Counted from the stretch's first letter, positions 34,955 through 44,011 are shown. The stretch: DNA of 53,545 nucleotides from Sphingomonadales bacterium (GCA_018971065.1 JAGWVC010000014.1:1-53545); one strand, 5' to 3'. Numbers and translations are program-made. The notes: generated from the letters alone by a model not told the origin.

Positions 34955-36940
34955 ATGTCGAGCCACTTCCCCCGCCTGTTCAAACCGGTGAAGCTGCGTG
35001 GCCACACCTTGCGCAACCGAATCGTGTTCGGCGCGCACACCGCGAACATGGCCGAAGCCGGCGTGCCGGGCGACCAGCATGTCGCCTACTATGCCGAGCG
35101 CGCGCAGGGCGGTGCCGCGATGATCGTGGTCGAGCCGATGCCGGTCCATGCGGCGGCGGTGCTGACGCGCGGCAACTTCCGCCACGATGATGACAGCGTG
35201 ATTCCGCATTTCCGCAAGGTGACCGATGCGATCCGCGGCCACGGCGCGGTGGCGATCCAGCAACTCTACCACATCGGCGCCCACGGCGATTCGGACCTGT
35301 CGTACCACCCGCACTGGTCGCCTTCGGGCGGCCCGAGCTATCACGACAGCGACGGTTCGCACGCGATGAGCGAGGCCGAGATCGAGGAAACCATCGCCGG
35401 TTTCGTGGCCGCCGCCGTCCGCTGCCGCGCGGCGGGCTTCCAGGGCGTGGAGGTCTGGGCGGCCTACCTGGGGCTGGTCGACCAGTTCTGGACGCCGTGG
35501 TCGAACCGGCGCGAGGACCAGTGGGGCGGAAGCCTGGAAAACCGCACGCGCTTCTCGCGCGAGATTCTGAGCCGCATCCGGCAGGCCTGCGGCGCCGATT
35601 TCATCGTCGGGCTGGCGATCAGCGACCAACCGGGGGCGCAGGTGGCGCTGTCGCGCGCGGATCAGGTGGACATCATCGGCCTTCACGACGACCTGGGCCT
35701 GATCGACTATGTCACTTGCGGCTCGGGCGGCTACCTCGATTACCCCAGCCTGATGCCCACCTTCCTGCTCCCCGAAAAGCTGGGCGCCGATCTGGCAGGC
35801 ATGGTCCGCGCGCGCGTTCGCCATGCGCTGGTTACCGCCGAGAGCCACGTCCGCACCCCCGCCAATGCCGAGACCGTGCTGGGCGAAGGCGGTGCCGATC
35901 TGGTCTCGATCGTGCGCGGGCAGATCGCCGATCCGCATCTCGCGCGCAAGGCCGGTGCGGATCGACCGGACGACATCCGCCCCTGCCTGTCGTGCAACCA
36001 GATGTGCTGGGGGCGGCGTTCGCGCGATTACTGGATCAGTTGCGTGGTCAATCCCTCCGCCGGCCGCGAGGCACAATGGGGCGGCGACCGCTTCATCGCT
36101 GCCGAACAGCCCAGGCGCGTGTTGGTGGTTGGCGGCGGCCCGGCGGGCTGCGAAGCGGCACGCGTGGCGGCCGGGCGCGGCCATGCGGTGATTCTGGCCG
36201 AAGCGTCGGACCGGTTGGGCGGGGCGTTCCGGTTGGCTGGCCTGCAACCGCGCCGCGCACAGGTCCTCGACCTGTTCGACTGGTACGCGCGCCAGCTTGC
36301 CGCGCTGGGGGTCGAGGTGCGGTTCAACACCCTGATCGATGCGGCGGACATCGCCGCGATCGGCGCCGATACGGTAATTCTGGCGACCGGGTCGCTCCCC
36401 ACCGGCAGCGGCTTCCAGAAGGCCCTGCCGGCGCTCGCCACTTTGCCCGGCATCGACCGTGGCCAGGTGTTCAGCGTGGAAGCGGTGATGGCACGCGAAG
36501 CCCGGCCCGGCCAGCGCGTGCTGGTGCTCGACGAGGGCGGCGGCTGGCGCGGCTGCGGCACCGCGTGGAAGCTGGCCGAAGAAGGCCATGCGGTCTCCAT
36601 CGTCACTCCCGATCCCTTCGTCGGCAAGGAACTGGCGCGCACCTCTGCCGATGTGCCGCTGCGCCAGCGGCTGCGCCGGCTCGGCGTGGCGTGGCATCTT
36701 GAGACGAGCATCGCCGAATGGCACGGCGACGCGGCGACGCTGATCGACCATGCCACCGGCGAGACCAACGTGATCAAGGCGGACAGTCTGGTCCTGGCCA
36801 CGACTAACGTCGCGGCGGACTGGCTGGCGGCAGAGTTGCGCGCGGCGGGTATCGCATTTGTCGAGATCGGCGATGGCGCCGCACCGCGACAGGCGCCTTT
36901 CGCGTTCCACGAGGGCCGCAAGGCAGGGCTGGCGATATGA
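34955..36940 (+). CDS. TMADH-like N-demethylase 2 (dimethylglycine/N-methyl amine type, DgcA-like)
   Basis: A 661-residue protein with the same layout as demethylase 1 (OYE barrel, Fe-S linker, FAD/NAD domain with VLVVGGGPAGCEAARVAAGR). The Fe-S motif is complete here: CLSCNQMC-x11-C. The barrel segment GVEVWAAYLGLVDQFWTP again departs from ene-reductase sequence. Relatives demethylate dimethylglycine or N-methyl imino acids. GGAGAAG precedes ATG 34955. The stop overlaps the LDH2-family gene by 4 nt. No etfAB or DgcB-like gene is in the window, so the electron acceptor is unclear. Confidence 0.83.
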   Translation: MSSHFPRLFKPVKLRGHTLRNRIVFGAHTANMAEAGVPGDQHVAYYAERAQGGAAMIVVEPMPVHAAAVLTRGNFRHDDDSVIPHFRKVTDAIRGHGAVAIQQLYHIGAHGDSDLSYHPHWSPSGGPSYHDSDGSHAMSEAEIEETIAGFVAAAVRCRAAGFQGVEVWAAYLGLVDQFWTPWSNRREDQWGGSLENRTRFSREILSRIRQACGADFIVGLAISDQPGAQVALSRADQVDIIGLHDDLGLIDYVTCGSGGYLDYPSLMPTFLLPEKLGADLAGMVRARVRHALVTAESHVRTPANAETVLGEGGADLVSIVRGQIADPHLARKAGADRPDDIRPCLSCNQMCWGRRSRDYWISCVVNPSAGREAQWGGDRFIAAEQPRRVLVVGGGPAGCEAARVAAGRGHAVILAEASDRLGGAFRLAGLQPRRAQVLDLFDWYARQLAALGVEVRFNTLIDAADIAAIGADTVILATGSLPTGSGFQKALPALATLPGIDRGQVFSVEAVMAREARPGQRVLVLDEGGGWRGCGTAWKLAEEGHAVSIVTPDPFVGKELARTSADVPLRQRLRRLGVAWHLETSIAEWHGDAATLIDHATGETNVIKADSLVLATTNVAADWLAAELRAAGIAFVEIGDGAAPRQAPFAFHEGRKAGLAI

Positions 36941-37950
36941 CCGACGCGAAGACCGAGACCATCGGCGAAACCATCGGCAGCGACGCGATCCGCGCGCTGG
37001 CGCTGTCGGCGTGGCTGGCGTGCGGCGGCGGCGAAGCGATGGCACATTCGCTGATCGAGGCGAGCCTTGCCGCCAACGCTTGCGGACGGCCGGGCGTGGG
37101 CTTCGCGCACTACCTCGATTACCTCGATTCGCTGATCGCCGGGCGCATCGATGGCCACGCCGAACCGGTAATTGACCAACCGCTCCCCGCCGCGCTGCGT
37201 TGCGATGCGCGGGGCGGAACCGCGCACTATGGCTTCGCGCTGGCGCTGGACCGGCTGGCGACGGCGGCGCGGGGGTGCGGCATCGCGCTGTTCACGCTGA
37301 AGAACGGCTATACCGCCGGGGAAATGGCGCATTACGTGCGCCTGCTGGCCGGGCGCGGCCTGATCGGCCTCGCGGTTGCCAATGCCCATGCAATGGTGGC
37401 GCCGGCGGTGGGCGGACGCGCGGTGTTCGGCACAAATCCGCTGGCGTTCGCGCTGCCCCGCCCTGCCCCGCGCGCGCCGCTGGTGATCGATCAGGCCAGC
37501 AGCGCCACCGCATTCCTCGCCATCGTCCGCGCCGCCGGCGAGCGCCACGCCATTCCCGATGGCTGGGCGATCGACAGCGATGGCGCCGTGACCACCGATC
37601 CGCAGGCGGCCATGCTGGGCGCATTGCTGCCGTTCGGCGGCGGCAAGGGTGCGAACATCGCGCTGATGATCGAGGTGCTGGCGGCGGGGCTGTCGGGCGG
37701 CAACTGGTCGCTCGATGCCGGGCATTTCCTGCAAGGCAACCGCTGCCCGGGCACCGGCATGACCGTGATCGCGATTGCCCCCGAAATCGCAGATGCGGAC
37801 ATGATCGCCCGGGTCGATGCGCAGTTGGATCGACTGGCGACCGCCGGCTTGCACATTCCGGGCGCGCGATCGGTGCTGGACTTGCCGGAATCGATCGCGA
37901 TCGAGCAGGCGACGCTGGCGGCAATCCGGGAGCGCGCCGGGCTTGCCTGA
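36937..37950 (+). CDS. LDH2/malate-dehydrogenase family imine reductase (pyrroline-2-carboxylate reductase type)
   Basis: A 337-residue member of the LDH2/MDG2 family, recognised by GTAHYGFALALD, AVGGRAVFGTNPLAFALP and PFGGGKGANIALMIEVL. Besides malate and ureidoglycolate dehydrogenases this fold includes NAD(P)H-dependent reductases of 1-pyrroline-2-carboxylate and 1-piperideine-2-carboxylate. That role would return the product of a 3-hydroxyproline dehydratase, or of D-proline oxidation, to L-proline. It is translationally coupled to demethylase 2 and ends 6 bp from the convergent ferredoxin-like gene. Confidence 0.78.
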   Translation: MTDAKTETIGETIGSDAIRALALSAWLACGGGEAMAHSLIEASLAANACGRPGVGFAHYLDYLDSLIAGRIDGHAEPVIDQPLPAALRCDARGGTAHYGFALALDRLATAARGCGIALFTLKNGYTAGEMAHYVRLLAGRGLIGLAVANAHAMVAPAVGGRAVFGTNPLAFALPRPAPRAPLVIDQASSATAFLAIVRAAGERHAIPDGWAIDSDGAVTTDPQAAMLGALLPFGGGKGANIALMIEVLAAGLSGGNWSLDAGHFLQGNRCPGTGMTVIAIAPEIADADMIARVDAQLDRLATAGLHIPGARSVLDLPESIAIEQATLAAIRERAGLA

Positions 37951-37956
37951 GCGCGT

Positions 37957-38625
37957 TCAGTGCGCGGCGAGGAAGGCCTGCATCCCGAATTCCGCCTGAT
38001 CGGGGGCGTGGGCATGGTGGACGCCGACCGGGCAGGCCCGGCGAGCCAGGCAGCCGAGCGCCATGCAGGCATGTTCGTTCGCGCGCAGGCTGGCTGCACA
38101 GGCGGCGACATCGTAGCCGGCGGACGTGAAGGCCCGAACCGGACACGCGGAAAGGCAGGATTTGCCGACGCAATTGTCGCAGGGCGATAGCGTCGGGACA
38201 GGAGGAGGCGAGGCAACGTCCTGCCGAAAGGCCAGCGCCCCGCGATAGCTGTGCCACACGCCGTAGACCGGATGGATCAGCAGCCCGAGGGGTGAGGGGT
38301 GAAGCGGCTCGGCCCGCCGCGCCCAGCGCTGGAACGGCCAGTACGGAGGCCCCTCGAAGGGATAGACCGCGTGGGCGTCGAGCCGCCCGGCTATCGCGTC
38401 GATCATGCGCCGGCTCCAGCGGTCCAGCGGGTGCTGCTGCCCGTCGCCCCGCTCCGGGGCGGCTGCAAACGCGTCCCAGCCTGCCCGTCCGACAAAGCCC
38501 ACCAGCACCAGACTGTGCCGGCCTGACAGCACGCCGGCGCGGTCTTCGCTGTCCAGCCGGAGCGCGCCGCGCGCCACCAGCCCGGCCCCGGCGATGGCCG
38601 TCTCGATGGCCGCCAGGGTTGTCAC
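37957..38625 (-). CDS. Ferredoxin-like protein with two 4-Cys clusters, in the corrinoid operon
   Basis: A 222-residue protein with a C-terminal iron-sulfur region: C149, C152, C157, C161 and C187, C192, C198 (with C176), resembling the QueG-type bacterioferredoxin fold. The N-terminal half has no known domain that I recognise. GTG 38625 is 19 bp after the RACo stop and is the best start. As the last gene of the corrinoid operon it may supply low-potential electrons for reductive activation of Co(II). No direct evidence beyond context and Cys pattern. Confidence 0.75.
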   Translation of the reverse strand: MTTLAAIETAIAGAGLVARGALRLDSEDRAGVLSGRHSLVLVGFVGRAGWDAFAAAPERGDGQQHPLDRWSRRMIDAIAGRLDAHAVYPFEGPPYWPFQRWARRAEPLHPSPLGLLIHPVYGVWHSYRGALAFRQDVASPPPVPTLSPCDNCVGKSCLSACPVRAFTSAGYDVAACAASLRANEHACMALGCLARRACPVGVHHAHAPDQAEFGMQAFLAAH

Positions 38626-38644
38626 GCCACCGCGCGCCCGCCGA

Positions 38645-40588
38645 TCAGCGCTCGCGCCTACGGCGGCCCCGGCTGCCCCCGCCGCCTTCGACCTGCGGGG
38701 CGGTCGGGAACGACATGGCGTTGACGAAATAGTGCTGGAACATCGGTTCGGTGGCGGTTTCCAGCTTCTCGATGTGCTTCACCGCCTCGATGATGCGCGC
38801 CTTTTCGTCGAGGTTGATCAGCGCCATCGCCGCGCCCATGCCGGCGGCATTGCCGATCGACACCACGTTCCGCGCCGTGGCGCCGGGGATGATGCCGATG
38901 TCGGCGACGTATTTCGGGTCGAGATGCGTGCCGAACGCCCCTGCCAGCAGGATCTGGTCGAATGTCTCGCAGCCGAGATAGTCGGTAAGCAGCGACACCC
39001 CCGCGGACAGCGCCGCCTTGGCAAGCTGCACCGCGCGCACGTCGGTCTGCTTGACGTAGATCGGGTTGTCCGGTCGGTCCACCAGCAGGAACTTCCAGCT
39101 CTGGCCATCCGCGACGAAGCGATGCGGTGCCTCGCCGGGGCGGAACAGGCCGCCCGGTTCGACCAGCCCGGCGCTGGCCAGTTCGACCATGACCTCGAAG
39201 ATGCCCGAACCGCAGATGCCGGTGAGGCGATGCGCGGCCAGTTCTTCGGGCCGCTGGTCCGACAGCCAGCCGTCATGGCCGATGATCTTCACTTCCACCT
39301 GGCGCGTCACCGGGTCGATCCGCACCCGCTCGATCGCGCCGGGGCCGGCGCGCACGCCGGCGCTGATTTCGGCGCCTTCAAAGGCCGGGCCGGTGGGGGA
39401 ACTGGCGGCGGCGACGCGACCGTTGTGGCTCAGCACGATTTCCGCATTGGTGCCGATGTCCACCAGCACCACCGAACGCCCCGCCATCGCGTCGATCTGG
39501 GTGAGGTAGGCGCCGGTGGTGTCGGCACCGACATGCCCGCCCACCAGCGGCAGGAACGCGATCCGCGCGGTTTCGGAAATGCCGAGGCCGAAGCGCGGCG
39601 CGGGCGCCTCGAACCAGTCCTTCACCGCCAGCGTGAACGGCGCCTGCCCCAGCTCGACCGGATTGATGCCGAGGAACAGGTGATGCATGATCGGATTGCC
39701 GACCAGCACGACTTCGAGAATCTGGTTCGGCCCGAGGTCGAGCGCGGCGCGCGCGTCTTCCAGCATCCGCGCCACCTGTCCGCGAATCTCGGCGGTCAGC
39801 CGCTCCTCGCCGCCCTTGTTCATCATCACGTAGGAGACCCGGCTCATCAGATCCTCGCCGTAGCGGATCTGCGGGTTCATCGCCGAGGCCTCGTAGGCGA
39901 GTTCGCCGCGTGTCAGGTCGTAGAGATAGAGCGCGACCGAGGTGGAGCCGATGTCGATGGCGGCGCCATAGGCATCGAACGGCGACGGCGGCCAGACGTC
40001 GATGATTTCCTGCCCGTCGCGCACCACCGCGATCAACTGGCGCTCGTTCTGCGCCAGGATCGGTTGCAGCTTGGTGAGCGTGCGGTGGCCCGGACGGGTT
40101 TCCACGCCGAATTCGCGCAGCGCCGCCACCAGCGCCTCGGCGTCGCTGGGATTGTCGTCGAGCACCGGTTGCGGCAGCTTGCACATGTAGAGCCGCACCG
40201 GCGGATTCAGCGCGGTGGTGAACCCGGCGCTCGCCTTCGAGATCACCGAGCGGTGCTGGCGCGCATCGGCCGGCACTTCAACCACGACGTCGCCGCAAAT
40301 GCGCGCGCGGCAGGCCAGACGGCGACCGTCGCGCATCAGGCCCTTCTCGATCGCCTTGCTCTCGCTGTCGGTGAGCGGGGACAGGCTCTCCTCGGTGACC
40401 TTGATCTGGAACTTGGCGTGCTCGCCCGGCTCCAGCTCGATCTGGCACCGCTTGCACAGCCCCTTGCCGCCGCAGATCGACTGGATATCGACCCCGGCCG
40501 CCAGCGCGACGTCGAACACGGTCTGGTCGCCGTCGGCCTCGGCGCGGATGCCCGAGGGAGTGAAAACGACCTTGTGCGCTGCTGTCAT
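38645..40588 (-). CDS. RACo-type corrinoid activation protein ([2Fe-2S] plus ASKHA ATPase, DUF4445)
   Basis: A 647-residue protein. The N-terminal [2Fe-2S] domain has C39, C45, C48 and C93; the C-terminal part is an ASKHA ATPase with AAIDIGSTSVALYLYDL and VLVDIGTNAEIV. This is the reductive activator of corrinoid proteins known from acetogens and methylotrophic archaea, which rescues inactive Co(II) to Co(I) using ATP. The last 13 residues (GGGGSRGRRRRER) are an Arg-rich tail that also appears, in similar form, on the methyltransferase two genes upstream. ATG 40588 gives the standard length. Confidence 0.9.
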   Translation of the reverse strand: MTAAHKVVFTPSGIRAEADGDQTVFDVALAAGVDIQSICGGKGLCKRCQIELEPGEHAKFQIKVTEESLSPLTDSESKAIEKGLMRDGRRLACRARICGDVVVEVPADARQHRSVISKASAGFTTALNPPVRLYMCKLPQPVLDDNPSDAEALVAALREFGVETRPGHRTLTKLQPILAQNERQLIAVVRDGQEIIDVWPPSPFDAYGAAIDIGSTSVALYLYDLTRGELAYEASAMNPQIRYGEDLMSRVSYVMMNKGGEERLTAEIRGQVARMLEDARAALDLGPNQILEVVLVGNPIMHHLFLGINPVELGQAPFTLAVKDWFEAPAPRFGLGISETARIAFLPLVGGHVGADTTGAYLTQIDAMAGRSVVLVDIGTNAEIVLSHNGRVAAASSPTGPAFEGAEISAGVRAGPGAIERVRIDPVTRQVEVKIIGHDGWLSDQRPEELAAHRLTGICGSGIFEVMVELASAGLVEPGGLFRPGEAPHRFVADGQSWKFLLVDRPDNPIYVKQTDVRAVQLAKAALSAGVSLLTDYLGCETFDQILLAGAFGTHLDPKYVADIGIIPGATARNVVSIGNAAGMGAAMALINLDEKARIIEAVKHIEKLETATEPMFQHYFVNAMSFPTAPQVEGGGGSRGRRRRER

Positions 40589-40595
40589 GTCCGCT

Positions 40596-41054
40596 TCATC
40601 CTGCTGCCGCGACCTTGGCGGCATGATCGGGGTCGTCGGCTTCGGGCCAGGTCGCGTATTGCGGCAGGCCGTCGGCAATCTGGTAGTAATCGCCCTTTTC
40701 GGACACGAAGAGATGGCCGCATTCGACGATCCCGGCGCTATGGTCGAGGCTGCCGCCCAGCACGCTCACGCTGTCGCGCTCGCGGTTGCTCCAGAACAGC
40801 GGGCTGCGGCAGACGGCGCAGAAGCCATGCGCGGTGCGGTCGGACACCGGGGTCCAGACCACCTCGCCCGATACCTCCAGATCGTCGCGCCGCGTCCAGC
40901 AGGCGGCCATGACATGACCCGTCAACCGACGGCACTGGCGGCAATGGCAATACCACATGTCGCGCAGGCCCTGCGCGCGGTACGTCACCGCGCCGCAATG
41001 GCAGCCGCCGGTGTGGCCGCCGCCGGTTTCGACTGACCTCGCCGGATCAGTCAC
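40596..41054 (-). CDS. GFA/CENP-V fold zinc protein (formaldehyde-activating-like)
   Basis: A 152-residue protein of the glutathione-dependent formaldehyde-activating (GFA) fold with zinc ligands C18, C20, C36, C38, C41, C79 and C82. The family was first described as speeding up addition of formaldehyde to glutathione, but many members have unknown roles. A GTG start at 41054 overlaps the preceding methyltransferase stop by 8 nt and fits family length. Its place inside the corrinoid operon is odd because that route should not make free formaldehyde; it might scavenge it from the oxidative demethylases. Confidence 0.75.
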   Translation of the reverse strand: MTDPARSVETGGGHTGGCHCGAVTYRAQGLRDMWYCHCRQCRRLTGHVMAACWTRRDDLEVSGEVVWTPVSDRTAHGFCAVCRSPLFWSNRERDSVSVLGGSLDHSAGIVECGHLFVSEKGDYYQIADGLPQYATWPEADDPDHAAKVAAAG

Positions 41055-41943
41055 GCCGGCGCCGGCCGCTGCGGCCGCCACGGCCTTCGCCTTCGGGGCT
41101 GGGTTCGCGGAACTGGCGAATCCAGTTGGCGCAGTGCGGATCGACACCGTTGAGCACGTCGGCGGCCTTGATCGCCGGAACCAGCCCTTCGTGCAGCGGG
41201 TTGAGAATGGCGCTGGTCATGCCCGCGCCCGCGATCATCGGCAGGAAGCTGTTGTTGATCGCGTGGCGATTGGGCAAGCCGAAGCCGATGTTCGAGGCGC
41301 CGCAGGTGGTGTTCACCTTCAATTCCTCGCGCAGGCGGCGGACCAGGCGGAACACGTCGGCGCCGGCCTGATTGACCGCGCCCACCGGCATCACCAGCGG
41401 ATCGACGATCACGTCCTGCGGCTTGATGCCGTGGTCCTGCGCACGCTCGACGATCAGCTTGGCGATGCGGAAACGCTCGTCGATGTCCTCGGAAATGCCG
41501 GTATCGTCGTTCGAAATGGCAACGACGGCGGCATCGTACTTCTTCACCAGCGGCAGCACCCGTTCCATCACCTCGTCCTCGGCGGTGGTGGAGTTGACCA
41601 GCGCGCGGCCCTGGTAGACCGAAAGCCCCGATTCCAGCGCCTCAATGATTGAGCTGTCGATGCACAGCGGCACGTCGGTGACCGACTGCACCAGCTTGAC
41701 GACTTCGGCGAGGATCTTCGGCTCGTCGGCCAGCGGAATGCCGGCGTTGACATCAAGCATCTGCGCGCCCGCCGCCACTTGCGCCAGCGCATCCTGCACG
41801 ACGCGGTCGTAATTGCCTTCCTTCATCTCGGCCGCCAGCAGCTTGCGCCCGGTGGGGTTGATACGCTCGCCGATCATCACGAACGGCTGGTCGAAGCCGA
41901 TGATGACTTCCTTGCTGGCGGAGCTGAGTACGGTTCTGGTCAT
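41047..41943 (-). CDS. Methyl-THF:corrinoid methyltransferase, pterin-binding family (MtrH/AcsE-like)
   Basis: A 298-residue pterin-binding TIM barrel: FVMIGERINPTGRK near the N-terminus, MLDVNAG, CIDSS, and a VVAISNDDTGIS stretch. It should transfer methyl groups between the corrinoid protein and tetrahydrofolate, the partner step for MttB proteins. The C-terminus (RGGRSGRRRRD, residues 288-298) is Arg-rich and resembles the tail of the RACo-like protein. ATG 41943 is preferred to an upstream Met that lacks family sequence. It is 29 bp after metF. Confidence 0.9.
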   Translation of the reverse strand: MTRTVLSSASKEVIIGFDQPFVMIGERINPTGRKLLAAEMKEGNYDRVVQDALAQVAAGAQMLDVNAGIPLADEPKILAEVVKLVQSVTDVPLCIDSSIIEALESGLSVYQGRALVNSTTAEDEVMERVLPLVKKYDAAVVAISNDDTGISEDIDERFRIAKLIVERAQDHGIKPQDVIVDPLVMPVGAVNQAGADVFRLVRRLREELKVNTTCGASNIGFGLPNRHAINNSFLPMIAGAGMTSAILNPLHEGLVPAIKAADVLNGVDPHCANWIRQFREPSPEGEGRGGRSGRRRRD

Positions 41944-41972
41944 GGTTTCGATCCCTGTCTGAAACGGTGAAA

Positions 41973-42983
41973 TCAGTGCGCGCTGTGCGCCGGTGCCCAC
42001 GGCTTGCGCGTTCCCAGCACCCCCGATGCCGAGACGATCTCGCCGATGTGTTCTTCCTGCTTGTAGGCCATCACATGGATGCCGCTGATCCCTTCGATTT
42101 CGGCCAGTTGCTGCATCAGTTCCACCGCGATGCGCCGGCCTTCGGCCTTGGGCTTTTCGGCCTGCTCCAGCCGGCGGATCAGTTCATCGGGAATGTGTAC
42201 GCCGGGGATCGCGCTTTTCAGCCACTTCGCGGTCTTGGCCGAGGCAAGCACGCCCACGCCCATCAGCACATAGCACTGCCCGGTCAGCCCCAGATCGCGC
42301 GAGCGGGCCATGAATTCGCGCGCCATCGCCACGTCGAAGCAGTATTGCGACTGCACGAACTGCGCGCCCGCCGCCACCTTCTTGGCGAACTGGTGGACAC
42401 GGGCATGATGCGGGGGCGCGAACGGATTGATCGAGGCGCCGGTGAACATGCGCGGCTCGAGGTCGAGCTTGCGGCCGGACAGGAACCGGCTCTCGTCGCG
42501 CAGCACGCGAATGGTCTGGAGCAGCGAGACGCTGTCGAAGTCGAACACCGGCTTGGCTTCGGGATGGTCGCCCACGCTGACATCGTCGCCCGAAAGGCAC
42601 AGCACGTTGTTGACCCCAAGCGCCGCCGCGCCCAGCAGGTCGCCCTGGATGGCGATGCGGTTGCGATCGCGGCAGGAAATCTGGATGATCGGCGAATAGC
42701 CCTCGCGGCACAGCAGCGCACAGACCGCCAGGCTCGACATGTGGCAATTGGCGCCCGAACCGTCGGTGGCGTTGATCGCATCGACATAGCCGTCGAACAC
42801 CGCGGCGCGGCGCAGCACTTCCTCCGGGTCGGCCGAATCGGGCGGGGCGATCTCGGTGGAAATGGCGAAATGGCCGGCACGCAGCACGCGTTCGAACCGC
42901 CCGTGCGAGACATGGCCGGGCAGGCGCGGCAGCGGATCACCGGGGTTCAGCCCGCGCTCGTCGATCAGCGCGCGATCAGTCAT
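41973..42983 (-). CDS. metF: Methylenetetrahydrofolate reductase
   Basis: A 336-residue MetF TIM-barrel flavoprotein with the family signatures STEIAPPDS, NATDGSGANCHMSS and QSQYCFD. In this operon it would run towards oxidation of methyl-THF to methylene-THF, opposite to methionine biosynthesis. The start overlaps the MetV-like gene by 8 nt. MetF paired with a MetV partner is the organisation of acetogens and other Wood-Ljungdahl-pathway bacteria. No folD or fchA is visible in the window, so the next steps must come from elsewhere in the genome. Confidence 0.92.
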   Translation of the reverse strand: MTDRALIDERGLNPGDPLPRLPGHVSHGRFERVLRAGHFAISTEIAPPDSADPEEVLRRAAVFDGYVDAINATDGSGANCHMSSLAVCALLCREGYSPIIQISCRDRNRIAIQGDLLGAAALGVNNVLCLSGDDVSVGDHPEAKPVFDFDSVSLLQTIRVLRDESRFLSGRKLDLEPRMFTGASINPFAPPHHARVHQFAKKVAAGAQFVQSQYCFDVAMAREFMARSRDLGLTGQCYVLMGVGVLASAKTAKWLKSAIPGVHIPDELIRRLEQAEKPKAEGRRIAVELMQQLAEIEGISGIHVMAYKQEEHIGEIVSASGVLGTRKPWAPAHSAH

Positions 42984-43416
42984 GGCGAGCCAGCTTCAGC
43001 CACGACGAGGTGCCCCGCGCGCTGTGATCGACCGCGAAGCTGACCGCCTTGATCGCGTCGCCGCCCTTCATCCGCGAGGCGCCGTCCCACGCCGCCACCC
43101 AGACGCAGCGCATCTGCGGGCGAACCTCGCACATGCCGTTCTCGCGCACGCCGCCGCACGGGCCGTTGCGGATCGTCTTGGGGCAGTTCATCGGACACGA
43201 CATGCCGGTTTTCGACAGCGCGCAGTCGCCGCACATCTTGCAGTCGAAGAAGAACCCCTTCGCCGCCGCTTCCACCCGCGTCACCGCCCCATCCAGGCGG
43301 GTGCCGAACACCCGGGTCAGCCCGCGCAGCAGCGTGAGCACCAGCGGGTTCAGCGCGGTATAGACCCGCTCCATCCCGCGCGAATGGCGCACCGACCACA
43401 GTCGAACGCTATACAT
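42976..43416 (-). CDS. MetV-like partner of methylenetetrahydrofolate reductase
   Basis: A 146-residue protein with eight Cys: C59, C62, C65, C74, C78, C87, C96 and C104, in the pattern CKMCGDC..MSCPMNCPK..GPCGG..MCE of the methylenetetrahydrofolate-reductase C-terminal (MetV) family. In acetogens MetV forms a complex with MetF and mediates electron transfer. It overlaps metF by 8 nt and the DUF1638 gene by 8 nt, which supports tight stoichiometry. Its presence implies an electron carrier other than free NADH for methyl-THF oxidation. Confidence 0.85.
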   Translation of the reverse strand: MYSVRLWSVRHSRGMERVYTALNPLVLTLLRGLTRVFGTRLDGAVTRVEAAAKGFFFDCKMCGDCALSKTGMSCPMNCPKTIRNGPCGGVRENGMCEVRPQMRCVWVAAWDGASRMKGGDAIKAVSFAVDHSARGTSSWLKLARHD

Positions 43417-44011
43417 CGGTCAACTCCTTGATGGCCGTGGCGAAATCACCGTAACCGACCCGGTGGTGGACAAAGTTCAACCCCAGCTTCGCCGCTGCCG
43501 CGCGCGCGCGCTCCATCAAGGCGGGATCGTCGATCTGCGACAGGTAGACCAGATCGCGATAGTGGCCGAAATAGCTGTCCCTGAGGTGCGGGAAACGATC
43601 GAGGCCGAGCCCGGCGTAGACCAGGCGATCGAAATGCCGGGCCAGGAAATCGGTCAGGAAGAACGAGCCGATCTCCCGCTCGGTGATCTCGGCAAAATGC
43701 GCCGAGCCCGCGAAGAATTCGTAGCAATGGGCGTGCGGCAGCCGCGCGGCGTCGTGCCGGGCCAGTACGGCGTCGAGCGCCCCGCCGGTGCCGCATTCGC
43801 CATAGCCGACCAGCACGCGGTCGAATTCATGGCGATGCGCGGCAAGGTACGCATCGACGCGCGGCGCGATCTCGCGCGGGCGGTTGTGCAGCTCCGCCGG
43901 CAGGCATTGCAGCGTCACCGCCTCGTCGGAAAGGCCCAGTTGCCGCTTGAGCGCGACGACTTCGCTGGCAAGTGCCCCGCAGGCCAGGATCAGGCAGCGC
44001 GAACCGGTCAT
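43409..44011 (-). CDS. DUF1638 protein of unknown function in the corrinoid operon
   Basis: A 200-residue DUF1638 protein. Visible conserved pieces are LILACGALASEV at the N-terminus, VLVGYGECGTGG, CYEFFAGSAHFAEI and a C-terminal GLNFVHHRVGYGDF. No membrane segment or signal peptide. DUF1638 genes often sit with corrinoid methyltransferases. The Cys residues at the start (C6, C11) and in GYGECGTGG could bind metal or cofactor, but no reaction is known. Lies 24 bp after the corrinoid protein gene and overlaps the MetV-like gene. Confidence 0.78.
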   Translation of the reverse strand: MTGSRCLILACGALASEVVALKRQLGLSDEAVTLQCLPAELHNRPREIAPRVDAYLAAHRHEFDRVLVGYGECGTGGALDAVLARHDAARLPHAHCYEFFAGSAHFAEITEREIGSFFLTDFLARHFDRLVYAGLGLDRFPHLRDSYFGHYRDLVYLSQIDDPALMERARAAAAKLGLNFVHHRVGYGDFATAIKELTDV

